Shown here in pieces: positions 11,721 to 25,600 of a DNA stretch of 64,000 bases. Source of the DNA: Metaphire vulgaris (Eukaryota; Annelida; Clitellata; Crassiclitellata; Megascolecidae). Within the stretch, counting starts at the first letter, position 1. Every line of letters starts with the position of its first letter. Under the pieces are notes generated by a model, which did no database searches, was not told the DNA's origin, and worked only from the letters and a program-made list of their open reading frames with translations. The translations under genes were made by a program, and so were the position numbers. The stretch spans positions 14,669,038 through 14,733,037 of the forward strand of contig CM030845.1 of assembly GCA_018105865.1 (NCBI GenBank), in the 5' to 3' direction.

Positions 11721-13180
11721 AGTGCATTGCTCATCTTTAGTTTGATGCGGATTCTACAATGTCATCAAACATTGCAAAGGCTATCACTTCCTCACTCAGG
11801 TACCATGTATGTATGCTGATCTGCAGCATCGGAAATGCCCTTGTTCAAAGCCATATAGTATTTTGCTAGCTTAGAAAAGCTCCGGTCATTGGCCAGAACA
11901 GCTGTTGGTCTTGAACATAATGTCCAGGTTTTTGTGTACAACAAGCATTCAAAAAGCTCATTTTATTCAGTGCACTTTCTTCACGTGCTGTTAGTTTGAA
12001 CTGCTCTTTAAACATCCACACTTTTACACAGTACAGCGGCTTGACCACCCACTAGACCCTGCACATAGATCTCGGTACCATAAATCATGAATAAGCCAAT
12101 ATCTGGACCAGAGATGATGGGCCACAACAGTCTGTAGAAGCATCCCCAACTTCATACACATGAAGTTGGCACGCCAGATGCAAAAGAATCTTGTACAGCA
12201 TGGTCTCTATCATAACACAAACTCCACTTCGTATGCCAGTATTCGAAGCTGTCAAAGCATATGGCTTACACGTGACTTTGAATGCCCATTCTGTAATCAT
12301 TGTTACAACTGCATTGCTCTGGTACAAATAGATAGGTTTGGAAACCAAGTACCTGTTTCACTTGAAATTTTGATACCAAGCTTGGCAGCCTATCAACTTG
12401 TTCACAGCCTACAGTATCTGGCAACATCTTGCCATCCCAGGGAAGGTAAGGATGAAGGTAAGGATGGATCAAAATTAGATTTGCCAGTCTTTGCCATCTG
12501 TTCACAAAACTGTAGTCAAGCTATTCTAATTACTTTAAGCAGATTACACACGCGGATCTAAAATGTGGTAATGCATTCCATAATTTCATTTCATATTACA
12601 ATAATATTTTGCCAAGAATATGCCTACTACAAACAATAGCTGCATCACACAATTCATACATAACCTGAAATGTGTACTATCATTCATATTATTAACCATA
12701 AGTGACAAAACAATACTGCACACACTGGTTGTTGGTAATAAAGACATGGTAATTTACTAAATAATTACTGAATTGCATATTAACAAAGCGCACTTGTTAC
12801 AGTTTAATGCTTACAAGTACTAACCGGTGGCAGTGCTAATTTGACTGTTAATAATTTATTCTAAATGTTGTCTGTAAATGCAAAAATGGTAATCATAAAA
12901 TATTAATGATTAATTATTTATAAATTTGTATTCAAATAAATAAGTAGCAGATGTCAATGACATTGAGCATTGAGCAAGAAAAGTTGCGCAACAAGCAAGT
13001 TTGAGAAAATTTGGTAAATGGCACTTATTAATAAACTTTCAACATGTTGAGCGACCAGTAAATGTTGTCATAAAGAGCTGAAATTTTGCACTGTTGGTGC
13101 ACTTATATGAGGTAACAAGTTGAGAGGGAACCACATTAACATTTTTCAACTTCAAATTTTTACATTGGTTTGGTGGGCGC
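11721..13180. other. No gene identified
   Basis: AT-rich. Several frames of 80-130 codons exist around 12085-12561 on both strands, but none gives a recognisable protein and they overlap one another. Bases 12560-13180 are strongly AT-rich with no repeat ends. An old unrecognised transposon or intron sequence is possible. Confidence 0.35.
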
Positions 13181-13184
13181 CCTA

Positions 13185-13392
13185 GTCTACATTCAAATAG
13201 AAGGAAACAAAGGAAGAGGAAGACCCAGAAAAAAGTGGATGGACAACATCAGAGAAGACATGAACATGAAAGGAATTACAATAGTAGAAAGAAGATGATT
13301 GACAGAAGATAGAACTTCTTGGAAGCATTTTGTGTCTAGCTATTGCCGCTGGTGAGCTGGCAGAAAGCAAAGATGATGATGATAATGAAGTA
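13185..13392 (+). pseudogene. LINE C-terminal fragment with (GAT)n tail
   Basis: The plus strand encodes KGRGRPRKKWMDNIREDMN, a stop, then LTEDRTSWKHFVSSYCRW, and ends in GATGATGATGATAATG. The GRPRKKWxDxI block followed by a W-rich end and a GAT tail is the C-terminus of a non-LTR RT protein. Confidence 0.72.
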
Positions 13393-14108
13393 ACGTTCAG
13401 ATTATTGTGGTACCTCGTCCACAGGTGGATTGCATGAACACATTACAGAGTTAAAGTTCATAACTAGTGCAGAACGACCAATCTTTAGCCTCTTTTTGAA
13501 AATGCTGAGCAAAGGGGAAAATTGAATGGATGGAGGTAGGCCATTCCAGGCCCTAGCGGCAGCCAAATGAAATGCACAGTCACCTACAGTGCAGAGGTGC
13601 GTCCTCGGGACAACCAGTGAGGCAGACAAGGCGAATCTCAGGCGTTTCAGACCTTCCAGGCTGGAAACACATTTCAGCAACGTAGAGCACAAAAAGAATG
13701 GGTCCCGGGATGGATCCCTGAGGAAGCCATGAGCTACATGAGTTGGCAAAGTGGTGGAATTGGTGCCGCGTACGTATTGTATTAAATCCTCCAGGTAGGA
13801 GGAGAACCATTGAAGTGCTGAGCCGCTTACTCGTACGTTACTTATCTTCCGTAGTAGCAGCTCGTGATCCACTGTATCGAAAGCGGCAGTAAAATCCAAT
13901 AACACCAAGACTGTTACATTGCCTGCATCTAGCGCCCAAAGGATGTCCATTGTGACCTTCAACACTGCCATTTCGGTAGAATGGAAAACGCGGTATGCCG
14001 ACTGCAAATCAGGGAGCAGATTGGAGGTCATCAGATGACTAATAAGCTGACGGTATACAAGCCGTTCAAGGAGCTTTGATAGATTTATATTAGGACCACT
14101 AATATTAT
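13393..14108 (-). pseudogene. L2/CR1-type LINE with internal deletion
   Basis: The minus strand encodes LSKLLERLVYRQLISHL, LQSAYRVFHSTEMAVLKV, LLDFTAAFDTVDHELLLRKI (motif A) and LQWFSSYLEDLIQYVRG. It then jumps to a C-terminal segment LVVPRTHLCTVGDCAFHLAA, ARAWNGLPPSIQF and FKKRLKIG. The YADD region and about 200 residues are deleted between. It adjoins the left end of the piggyBac element at a TTAA. Confidence 0.82.
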
Positions 14109-14402
14109 TTAACCTCTTGCGTGTGTGCGTCGTATATATATGACTCACGTCATTCATTCCGCAAATGGGTTCGTCGTATATATACGACGCTCAACTTCAA
14201 CGTCTGTTACTGAAATGGGTTCGTCGAATATATACCTTCCAATGCAATAATTCGATTCAGTTATTATCCATTCGGTAGATGGCAGCTCTTGCTTAGCTAT
14301 AGTGCCTCTATAAGCAAGGATAATAAGTAAAATGCGAGCGAGGGGTCGGATTTTAGCTTTGTGAAGAAGAAGATGGCTGCACAAAAGTGATCTCACACAA
14401 AA

Positions 14403-16685
<2,283 letters not shown>

Positions 16686-16724
16686 TATCACAGGTATTGT
16701 ATCGCCGGACTGCGTCACCGAAAT

Positions 16725-16740
16725 GGCCCTTTTCAGGGCC
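16725..16740 (+). promoter_or_regulatory. Histone-type mRNA 3' stem-loop in piggyBac
   Basis: GGCCCTTTTCAGGGCC is a perfect 6-bp stem with a 4-nt loop, 39 bases after the transposase stop (16683-16685). It matches all 16 positions of the metazoan histone stem-loop consensus GGCYYUUYUNARRGCC. It is followed by ACCA, and 10 bases later by GAAAAGGAA, resembling the purine-rich histone downstream element. Confidence 0.75.
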
Positions 16741-16799
16741 ACCAAATATTGAAAAGGAATTACGACGACACTGCAATGTTTGATAGTCTAATTTTTATT

Positions 16800-17060
16800 T
16801 GCTTATATTTTACTGTATGTTATGTTTTGTGTTTCAGATTTCAAACTTATCGAAAAATTGTCAGTTCTCTGAGCAATGGTTCTCCGAGCAATGGTTCTCC
16901 GAGCAATGGTTTATGTTAGGTTTTTATATGTACATATGTCTGTATATATGTATGTATGTATGTATGTATTTATGTAAGTTTATGCCATGCTTATTACTGT
17001 GTTTGTTATGTTTTTCAGATTTCAAGCTCTTCTAAAAATGTTCCGTTCTCCAAGCAATGG
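16800..17060. repeat. Imperfect tandem duplication with TATG repeats
   Basis: TTCAGATTTCAA...GTTCTC-GAGCAATGG occurs near 16836 and again near 17016, a spacing of about 180 bases. A (GTAT)n run (16935-16970) lies between. TCTCCGAGCAATGGT is itself repeated three times near 16868-16911. No coding signal is seen. Confidence 0.6.
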
Positions 17061-17089
17061 GTGCTTGGGTTAGAAAAATCATAACTCCC

Positions 17090-17165
17090 CGAAATTAGGT
17101 CCAATCTTCAAAATTTTTGAACTGATCTGTTCCAAAGACACCCACCTACAACTGTACTGCTGAAC
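17090..17165 (-). repeat. Inverted fragment of the 340-bp tandem family
   Basis: Read on the minus strand, the segment contains the GGTGGGTGTCTTTGGAACAGAT and TTGAAGATTGGACC blocks of the units at 1200-1240 and 1530-1580. It is a short stray piece. Confidence 0.6.
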
Positions 17166-17189
17166 CTAGGTGGGTCATCACTGAAAAAA

Positions 17190-18171
17190 AAGGCTAACCT
17201 ACCTGTACCCGAGCAAAAACTTTTTTACCCGACCCTACCCGTACCCGCTAGCACTATTCCCGTACCTGACCCGTACCCGAAAGCTGTGTACCCTACCCTA
17301 CCCATACCCGACATTGGTATGAATTTGGAACATTTCACACTGATATTCAATCCTGATACATTTTAAATATTGCATTCAGCACACAAAGATTTAGGCTGCA
17401 TCTTACTTCTTCATCCCACCCTGTACTGCATCAGTATTACTACAGTAATTGCAGTTACATCATTCCTTTTGTCATCCAGGGCGGCTAGGGGCCACTGGCT
17501 ACCATCAGCCAGTGGGCACCGTCATGGCCGCCCGTGCACATTTGTGTGCGCTTCGGATTTCATCGCCGTTTTGGTTTTATCTGATGTTCTACGAGTGGAC
17601 TTTTGCATCAACTCGTTGGTTTTTCGAGGGTCTTCTGCAGTTCTTCACTTTTTAACGTCGTTCTGAACGTTTCGAATCGGTCGTCGTTCGTATAAAGCTC
17701 GCCAAGGTCAGCCGCTAATGGCTGCCGCGTGGTACAGCACGCGACCGAGAAGGGATGTTTTCCGGACTTCGTTGAATCAATCTTCGTCGGATTCGCTGAT
17801 ATCGACGACAAAACATTTCTCTCGGAAGACCGCTCTTGGATTTCGCCGCCGGGAAATACTTCTGACTGGCTAAGGCGTCCGTCTTCGGGTCCGCCCATTG
17901 CCGTCGGTCTCCTTGCGGGAAATTCTTCTACCAATCTCGTGGACTAACAACATCTTCCGTTCTGCGCTGACAACGTCGTGGTGGTTGCAATTCTCCAGTG
18001 CAAGACCGCTTCTTACGACTGCACCGGATTTCTCGGTCGCGAGTTTTGTTTTTCTTCATCCGAGCAGACTTCAACATCGCCATCTTCTGTCCACCATTGA
18101 CATGTTAGCGTTGTCAAAGCGCTTTTGATTTTCGTACTTAACCATGTTACAGCGCTATAAAAATTGTCTTA

Positions 18172-18204
<33 letters not shown>

Positions 18205-18876
18205 TACGGTTGAAAGTATATACCACCAATCACCTATATAATATCGATTTGCATTGTACTATATTGATTGGGCGCCGGGGGAGGTGGTAGCCTATAGGAT
18301 ACTGCATTTTCATTCACCCATCATGATGAGGTATCCGAGCTGCTCTGGGCGAAATTGGGATAACTAATTCATTGTAAATAGCATGCATGTTTAGATTAGG
18401 ACAGATCTAGGACTTAGGAATCAGGGTAATCCACTTGGCAAATAGTTGGCCCGGGTTCTCTCTGGGGCTCTGGAGTCTGGACTACTGGTTGGTAACATTG
18501 TGTAATACAACTAGTCAGCTAGCCTTTAAGCCTACATGAATGTCGGACATGGATTAGAACTTCTAGAAGACTCGATGGGCTTGTTTAGAATATTTAGTAT
18601 AAATAGTTTAGCTATGTGCAGGCATTAGAGCTGAAGTTAAACAACAAAACAACCAAAGGAACTTTTTCGCTGGAGGAGTCAGAGGACGCCATTAAAATTA
18701 TAGATTTATTATTATACATTACTTGACTGATGATGTAGCGCTATACCCGTACCCATAGCGCTATACCAGTACCCGACCGGTACCCAAAAAATGCATACCC
18801 TACCCGAACCGTACCAGTGGCTACGAGTACGGGTCGGGTATACCCGCAGGTACGGGTATACCTGCACATCCCTATT
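17190..18876. mobile_element. DNA transposon with GTACCC subterminal arrays
   Basis: Both ends are arrays of TACCCG/GTACCC motifs (17200-17320 on the left, 18740-18870 mostly inverted on the right). The right end reads, reversed, TAGGGATGTGCAGGTATACC, which is hAT-like. The interior (17470-18060) is more GC-rich and has overlapping frames of about 100 codons on both strands, none recognised. No exact target duplication was found, so the limits are approximate. Confidence 0.5.
18175..18203. repeat. (TAA)n microsatellite
   Basis: About nine copies of TAA/ATA in a row. Confidence 0.9.
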
Positions 18877-19083
18877 TTGCACTACTAATTCATCATTTCC
18901 CTTGCCCATCTCATCTGCCAAAATTAAAGCGGCACTCTTCACTAACCATTGATCACCAGCAGGATCCAGTTCAAGATCCTTTTTCATTATCAAATTTCAG
19001 AAAGTAAAACTGCTGGTCTACAAAATAGACATTTGCTGTCCCTGACTCTTGACAATGTCATAATATTTCTTTATCCTCATACA
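18877..19083. other. No feature identified
   Basis: AT-rich sequence between two transposon ends. No frame or repeat ends can be supported. Confidence 0.35.
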
Positions 19084-19255
19084 GTGTTGGGTAAGTTACT
19101 TTTTATTTGCATCTAGTTACAGTTACAAGTTACTATGCAAAAAGTAACAAGATACAGTTACAAGATACTTTTCAAAAAAGTAACTAGTTAACGTTACAGT
19201 TACTTGCAAAGTAACTAGTTGCAGTTACTTGTAGTTAAAATACACTACAAAGTCC
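19084..19255 (+). mobile_element. hAT-like end with AGTTAC repeats
   Basis: It begins CAGTGTTGGGTAAGTTACTT and continues with many AGTTAC/AAGTAAC motifs. The CAGTGTTG start is typical of hAT ends, and the element at 60030-62202 finishes with a related inverted end. No second end is adjacent, so this is a one-ended fragment. Confidence 0.55.
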
Positions 19256-19285
19256 ACAATATAGACCATACCGGTAGTACCAATT

Positions 19286-19440
19286 GTGAAATAGGGGCTG
19301 CCCATTAATTATGTCAAAAATTTTTGGGCAATTTTTGACCCCTCCCCCTTGTCAACAACTGTCAACTTTCAGTGACACCCTATAATTATGTCAAAAACTT
19401 TTGGTCCCCCCCCAACTAAAATCAGTGACGGGTCTCCCTA
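19286..19440. repeat. GGGCTGYCCATTAATTATG family fragment
   Basis: GGGGCTGCCCATTAATTATG followed by TTTTTGGGCAATTTTTGACC and CCCTTGTCAACAACTGTCAA matches elements at 43911 and 50504. It is one end of a DNA transposon family whose complete copy appears to be 50504-52113. Confidence 0.6.
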
Positions 19441-20576
19441 AAAGTTTAGAAGGCTATTATTTTTGCGTGCTATGTAAAATATGCGCACTAGTAACACCCA
19501 CTGGACGATCATACCAGATATCAGCAGAGAATTTAACAGCTGTGGAAGCAGCATTTATTTATCAGAGATGCCAATAAAATGTGATTAGTGCAATGTTTGC
19601 AAAGTTGGATTTAAACAACAGTTCGATCGCTCATCAAATGATGACGAAAATTCATTTTAGCTCAAAATATCCTTTAAACATCTTGCTACCATATACTATA
19701 ATGTGTCTTCCATTCTCAAGCTGTGCTAATTTCAGGATAGAGGTGTTTTTAAAACAAACTTGCCATGATACTGATGAGCAACATGATTCGTGTAAGCTGT
19801 AAACCTACATATGCTGATCAATTTGTTAGCTCTCTAGAGGTAAACAATTTACAAACCAGTACCACATAATTAGCATACTTTGACAATTCTTGCCTTGATG
19901 TTGGATGTGTATCATATTTTTCTTTCTTAGCTCTAATTAATCTTTGAAGAATTGGGTTGTAAGTGATAGTGAACTTTTTTAAAAATCTAAAATTTTAAAT
20001 TTTTTTAAAAATCTTAAAGAAAAAGTACCATCACAGATTTTGGATATATTGTAGCAATGAGTGTGCTCTATTTAGTGATACCATTCATTTTAAGCTACCA
20101 CCTGTCCCCCATGGCCATTTCACACTCAAAGCCAGGTCGTTGTAGGCCTTTGGACACATTTTTAGACCCAGTAAAAATTCAGGGAGTGACAATATGGAAA
20201 ATCTGTTTGCACTGAAAGAAAATATAGCTACTGGACAGTTTACAGAATAAAAGTTACAACTCTGAAATAAAGAGAAAGGTTCCCTTTGGAGAGCTAAACA
20301 CTGATTATCAGGAAAGGTTCAAATTTTTTCCTCAATTTTTTTGACTCTGCAGAGAGGACAATTTTATCAATAGGCAAAGTTTTGCTCTTGTTTTGTAAAA
20401 TACTTCTAGTAGTGAATAAGTCCAGAAAGTTTCAGCCCCCTAACTATGATATTTCTGAAGTTATAAAGGTCTGAAGTTGCGAGAAATTTAAGCGGCAGTC
20501 ACGAAACGCCAAAAAACGGCCCACCCTAGGTACTATAAAAGTTGAATATCTCCAAAACTGCTCAAGAGGGCAGGCT
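19441..20576. other. No gene identified
   Basis: AT-rich sequence with no frame above 75 codons that reads as a known protein and no recognisable terminal repeats. It forms the host DNA into which the 20585-22366 element inserted. Confidence 0.35.
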
Positions 20577-21001
20577 AAAATTTTTAGTGATCGACCGATA
20601 CAGGCATCGGCGCATCGGTATTGGGCCGATTCAGATACATCGGTCAGATACAGGCCGGCGCATCGGTTCCGATACAACTCATAAATGACATAAGTTATTT
20701 CTCCTGAAACGACACCGTCGACACCGTCGATTCGCCGGCATGTAGGCCACATTAAACGTTTGCTCAATGAAAATATTTGCGGTTCTGAGTACAAAAAAAA
20801 CAGGTACCACTTGTCCCATATGGGCAATTGTTTCGATTTGTCTGAAACAGCCTTGAACTACTGAAAATCAGAGGGAGAGGGAGACTGAGAGAGACAATTT
20901 GTATAGAGACAGAGATGATGAGGGGACCATGACTTGGAACCGCCTTAATGATTAATGACTATTGACACTTTAAATAGTAAACTTTAGTCTATTGTTGGTA
21001 C

Positions 21002-21475
21002 GGTGACCGGAAGATTCGGGACGGAAGATTCGGGACGGAAAATTCGGTACCGGCCATGGAAGATTCGGTACCGGAACATTGGGAGCGGTATCTTCAGGAT
21101 GGCAAGTTCGGTTACATGTGTTAAACACTGGTTCTACCTCCCCGTCCCACCTCCCCTCCCAAATTTCAGGGTCCCTCTGGTTTTGGGTAGTGTCTATGCT
21201 TATGTATATGCCCATATATATTTAGGTAAAATATTCAAGTAGAATTTGGGTAGGTATACTATTGATAATTATATTCATTTTACTGCTTTATACAGTTTTA
21301 GGATTAGGGTTAGAATTAGGGTTATGGCTACTGATTTGTATGCCGAACATGTAGCGATTATCCGGTACCGAATCATCCGGTACCGAATTGTCCTGTACCG
21401 AATCTTCCACAAGTAAAATTTTGGTGCTGAATTCTCCGGTACCGAATGTTCCGGTACCGAATGTTCCGGGAACCT
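21002..21475. mobile_element. Nested hAT-like MITE built of GGTACCGAATCTTCC
   Basis: It is flanked by GTTGGTAC (20994-21001 and 21476-21483). The ends are GGTGACCGGAAGATTCGG and, reversed, AGGTTCCCGGAACATTCGG. At least ten copies of a motif of about 13-15 bp (GGTACCGGAANATTC) fill both ends in opposite orientation. Confidence 0.78.
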
Positions 21476-21879
21476 GTTGGTACAATGCCAGATCAGAGAC
21501 GAGAGCAAATTGTCTATTGACAGAGGTAGAGAGATAGAGACACAGAGAGACAATTTGCAGGGAGAGGGAGAGGGGACGACGACTTGCAGCAGCATTAATT
21601 ACTCAATTGACCGCCGCTTAGTCAATTGTGCTATGCAAGGGCAGTGTCTGCTGTCAGAGGTAGAGGAAGAGGGAGAGATGGAGAGGAGAGGAAGACGGAG
21701 ATGACGACTTTAAGCCACGATGTGGGTGGTCTTAATGACTTTAATGCTGGCTTCTAGCCCAGTTAAACAAAGTTAGGTGTAACTCTGCTTATGATTATTG
21801 GCAACTATTTGCACCCAAGTATATGTCTTGGAGACTAACATTGGTAAAGGCGAATTTCCAAGGCGATTTCCGGTTTATA

Positions 21880-22000
21880 CCTAATAAATAGCCTACATAA
21901 TAATTAAAAAACCGCTCACGTAAAAGACCGGTATATTCATACAAACATTAGATTTGAACACAATTACTTTCTCACGGTCAAACAAAAGGTCACAAGTGTT
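21880..22000. repeat. Dispersed repeat shared with 24760-24960
   Basis: ACAAACATTAGATTTGAACAC, TTACTTTCTCACGGTCAA and GTTGTTCCCACGGTTATTA recur in the same order near 24810-24960. The repeat continues to about 22030. The family is unknown. Confidence 0.55.
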
Positions 22001-22886
22001 GTTCCCACGGTTATTAAATATTTGGCCGGGGACTTGGAGGAGGGGTGGGGATGTGCAGAATGCTGAGTGTAGCGGCCTATTAAAATAGAAGTATCCAGCG
22101 GTCACCAGAATATAGGCCTCAATATTAAAGAGAGTTCTATTAATTTTGCACAGGGAGGGGATGGTGGTAGTTATTTTGCATGTACGCATAGGGGGGGTTC
22201 CAAAAATGAACGGTGTGCAACAAGAGGTAGGTAAAAATATGCCTTTTTGGGTACGTACTATATGGTTGGCCCTAGAGTATCTGTATCAACAGGTACAGCT
22301 TTTCTAATGTATCTGAAAGTATCTGTATCGGCGTATCAGCCTAAAAGCCGTATCAGTCGACCACTAAAAATTTTGCAAACTTTCACTTGGATGTTTGGGG
22401 AACAGTTGTGGCAAATTTCATAATTTTTTACATGGTCGACCTGGAACTTTCCGAAAAATTTGTTGAATTGACACGGAATGACTCAGTTGCTTCCTCTCTG
22501 CCATGGGGAATGAAATAATGATGGAAACTGCAAAATAAAATTTTATTACAGTTTACTTTTTCTCAAAGTTCCCAACAGAAAAGAAAGCTCAAACCCCACA
22601 CTCAGCCCTTGTACCTTGTGCTTGCCCCTGCCATCCGCAAACTATTTGTGGGAGACTGCAGCAGCCACTTGGGCGTGCTGCAGATTTGGTTTCCCCACCC
22701 ACAAGTTCTGGCGGTTCCATACAACACAAATTAACATGCAATATTATAATGAGCGTTCGTCAGTTCATAGAAAGATTATGTAGCTCTGAGTTGTATGTGA
22801 AAATCTTTATAATATATAACTGAAACGGACTGTACCATTTCACAATTACATTCCATGTTTACAGGTTGGCATCACTCTACTGTCTA

Positions 22887-23446
22887 CCGTATTTTCGCGC
22901 ATATAAGATGCGGCTTATACGAATTTTTACACAATTAGCCTCCTTGGTGCATCTTATACTCGGGTGCGTCTTATCTAAATTTTTTGAAACATGAATAACT
23001 GCGCCGACGGGTCGCCTAGAGCGCCGCGGTCGCCGAGCGCCGACGGTCGCCTGGGCGCCGACGGCGCCGAGCGCGCGGACGGGTCGCCGGAGCGCTGACG
23101 GGCGTCAGAGCGCCGACGGTCGCCGGGAGCACCGACGGGGCATCGAGAGCGCCGACGGGTCGCCGGGAGCGCCGACAGGTCGCCGACAGGGCGCCGAGAG
23201 CGTAGGCGGCTCGCCTAAAGCGCCGACTGGTCGCCGGGAGCGCCGACGGGTCGCTGGGAGCGCCAACAGGGCGCCGAGAGCGCCGGCGGGTCGCCTAGAG
23301 CGCCGACGGGTGCGTCTTATATATGGGTGCACCTTATCCATAATTATTTTAACATAAATCATCAAAACCAGCGTCTTATACGCGGGCGCGTTTTATACTC
23401 TGGTGCATCTTATACGTGGGTGCGTCTTATATGCGCGAAAATACGG
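22887..23446. mobile_element. TA-flanked MITE (ACCGTATTTTCGCGC family)
   Basis: It is flanked by TA (22885-22886 and 23447-23448). The ends are CCGTATTTTCGCGCATATAA and its inverse. Repeats such as GCGTCTTATAC and GTGCATCTTATAC lie at both ends. The centre (22990-23310) is a GC-rich minisatellite. The 86-codon R-rich frame across it is an artefact of that repeat. Confidence 0.85.
22990..23310. repeat. GC-rich minisatellite
   Basis: Variants of GCGCCGACGGGTCGCCGGGA repeat about a dozen times, a period of roughly 24 bases. It lies entirely inside the MITE at 22887-23446. GCGCCGAGAGCGCTGACGGG in the MITE at 62634 is similar. Confidence 0.85.
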
Positions 23447-24124
23447 TATTCAAAACAATTATTTAATCCTTTTATTACTAAAGGGCAGCATTTTCTAACA
23501 TCTCTACTTTTTACATATCTTAAGTGCCGACCTCAAAAATTTTCCACCCTAGGCAGCCACATAGTTCGCCTAGTGGGTAAACCGGCCCTGCTTAATCAGA
23601 GTCAGAAATTGCCACTGTTGACAATTCGGAGTTGATTTCTTTGCTTGGATACTGGATAGGTGAGCGAAAACATCAAAGCCACATTCTGCCAAACAACTTT
23701 GGAAGCTCAACAGAAAACTTCTTAAACACAGACTGGCTAATAATAACACTGATTTATAATGGCAAGCCTTTCAAACTGAAATAATTGATTAAAAGGGTGA
23801 GCATAGAAACTGTTTGACAGTGCCAGCAAAGACAACATTAGGTATCTACCCGTACACGTCCACAGTTTCTGCTACTGCCCCTACTGCCCCCTTGCCTCAT
23901 AATGATAATCTGACACTCTCTTGTCTCATACTGCCCCTTTATATACCGTATTTGCACGATTATTACCCGCACACGTATATAACCCACATACGCGTATAAC
24001 CCGCAGAAAATTACGAATTATGTTCCAACACCCCAGCATAAGCCACATGCGAATATAACTCGCATAAATTTACTAGTCTTCAGGCATTTGAAGGTTTCGA
24101 CGCCATGATATACGGTATGTACCA

Positions 24125-24290
24125 GTAAGTAAAATCTTGCGGATTTATATAGCGCTTTGGGACTAGTACAGCAGTAGCTGCTTATTCTTATACGCTTAGC
24201 CTTTCTTAAAATAGCTATGGGAAAGGTGAATGATCAGCCAGGCAACGGTTAATATATCCAAAGGGCAGAGCCTCACACCATGTTTCCTTC
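24125..24290 (-). mobile_element. L2-type LINE family A, short 3' tail
   Basis: AGTAAGTAAAATCTTGCGG, TATAGCGCTTTGG and AGCAGTAGCTGCTTATTCTTA show the family A 3' end. It is truncated after about 165 bases. Confidence 0.75.
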
Positions 24291-24759
24291 CTAAGTTTTC
24301 ACCCAAATTAACTAAAAGACTTTAAAATTGTATTTTTCCTATCTATTTCTGACAATAAACCGCTAACCGGTATAATTTAGTAAAATTCTCACGATACTGG
24401 AATTATTTGCACCAAGATGCATGGTCGGATGGAAAATAAACCTTTGTCAGCGGACGTATGGAGTGCCATATTTCCTTTCTTTAATAAAAGAAAATACCTT
24501 ACTTTGCTCTAATTTGGACAATAATATGCCTATTTTTATAGACCATGGCGATATAAGAGGAGCCGATATTAGAGGTTGCTGCACATAAACTAATTATTAT
24601 CGCATAGATACTACACCACGGTAATAAAGTAACTGCTGCCATCTAGGGTCCATCCATTTAGTACGTACGCACTAAGGGAAAGGGGTTTGGGATTTAGGAG
24701 ATTTTGTATACGGGGAGGGGATGAGTCTACTGAATACGTACGTACACACAAATTCATGA

Positions 24760-25600
24760 ATAGCCTACTTAACAATTAAAAACAGCTGAGGCAGAAGACT
24801 GGTAAATTCACACAAACATTAGATTTGAACACAATTACTTTCTTACCGTCAAGAAAACAAATTTATAAATAGCCTACGTAACAATTAAAAAAATTACTTT
24901 CTCACGGTCAAGCAAATGATGCCGACTTGGAGACTCCCGAGTATTGTTCCCACGGTTATTAGATAATTGGCCGGCAGACATACAAAACTATTATTTAATA
25001 GTCGGTCTAAAACATCATCATCGTCATCGTCGTCGTAGTCGCCGTGATCATCATTATCATCATCAAATGGTGTGTGAATGGCCAGACAAACAATATTTTT
25101 ATTTCCAAGACTTCTATAGCGCCACAACAAAGCCAAGGGCGCTTGAAAACGTCGGCATGTCAATGACAAACGTATGATGACGATCTTGAAAGTCCGTTTT
25201 TATGGAATTCCAGTTGAAGTAAGTAAGTAAACACAAAATTTCTATAGCGCTGCCTGAAAGCTTGATGCACTGCACCAGCTTATTCACGAGCGCTCAAGTT
25301 AGGACCGCAGTCGTTCGATCTAGTGCCATCATCATCATCGTAGCCGCTGTCATTATCATCATCAAAAGGTGTACGAATGGCCAGACAAACAATATTCCTA
25401 TTTCCAATACTTTTATAGCGCCACAACCAAGCCAAGGGCGCTTTGAAAACGTCAGCATGTCAATGACGAATGTCTGATGATGATCTTGAAAGTCCGTTTT
25501 TATGGAATTCCAGTTGAATTTAGGATGGTAGTCGTTCGATCTAGCGCCATCATCGTCGTCATCGCCATCATCATAATGACATTTCAGGGCGCATAATGGA
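24760..25600. repeat. Tandem duplication, 299-bp offset, with LINE-like tails
   Basis: GAATGGCCAGACAAACAATAT...GAATTCCAGTTGAA (about 25076-25217) recurs at about 25375-25517. Each copy has TTCTATAGCGCCACAA-CAAGCCAAGGGCGCTT. A different tail, TTTCTATAGCGCTGCCTG, sits between them (25236), next to AAGTAAGTAAGTAAA. ATC/CAT runs flank each copy. These look like two LINE tails duplicated together. Confidence 0.6.

Larger units (their letters stand above)
20585..22366. mobile_element. hAT element, 8-bp TSD AAAATTTT
   Basis: The element is flanked by AAAATTTT (20577-20584 and 22367-22374). The ends are TAGTGATCGACCGATAC and, reversed, TAGTGGTCGACTGATAC. Short GATAC/GTATC motifs repeat near both ends. 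No transposase is recognised inside. It carries a nested smaller element (21002-21475) and a GAGA-rich tract (20870-20910, 21500-21710). Confidence 0.85.

Noticed and set aside
12085..12561. Overlapping frames of 80-130 codons on both strands
   Set aside because: No recognisable domain, no splice signals, and the frames contradict each other. They probably arise by chance.
17370..18128. Cluster of overlapping frames in a GC-rich patch
   Set aside because: Frames on both strands overlap and none has a recognisable protein. The patch lies inside a transposon with GTACCC arrays.
21296..21330. Telomere-like TTAGGG repeats
   Set aside because: Only two or three imperfect units (ATTAGGGTTAGAATTAGGGTTA) inside a transposon; too few to call interstitial telomere.
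22990..23310. CRISPR-like regular repeats
   Set aside because: The repeat is contiguous without unique spacers, varies between units, and lies in an animal MITE.
23105..23365. 86-codon arginine-rich minus frame
   Set aside because: It is a translation of the GC-rich minisatellite inside a MITE, with no start or domain support.
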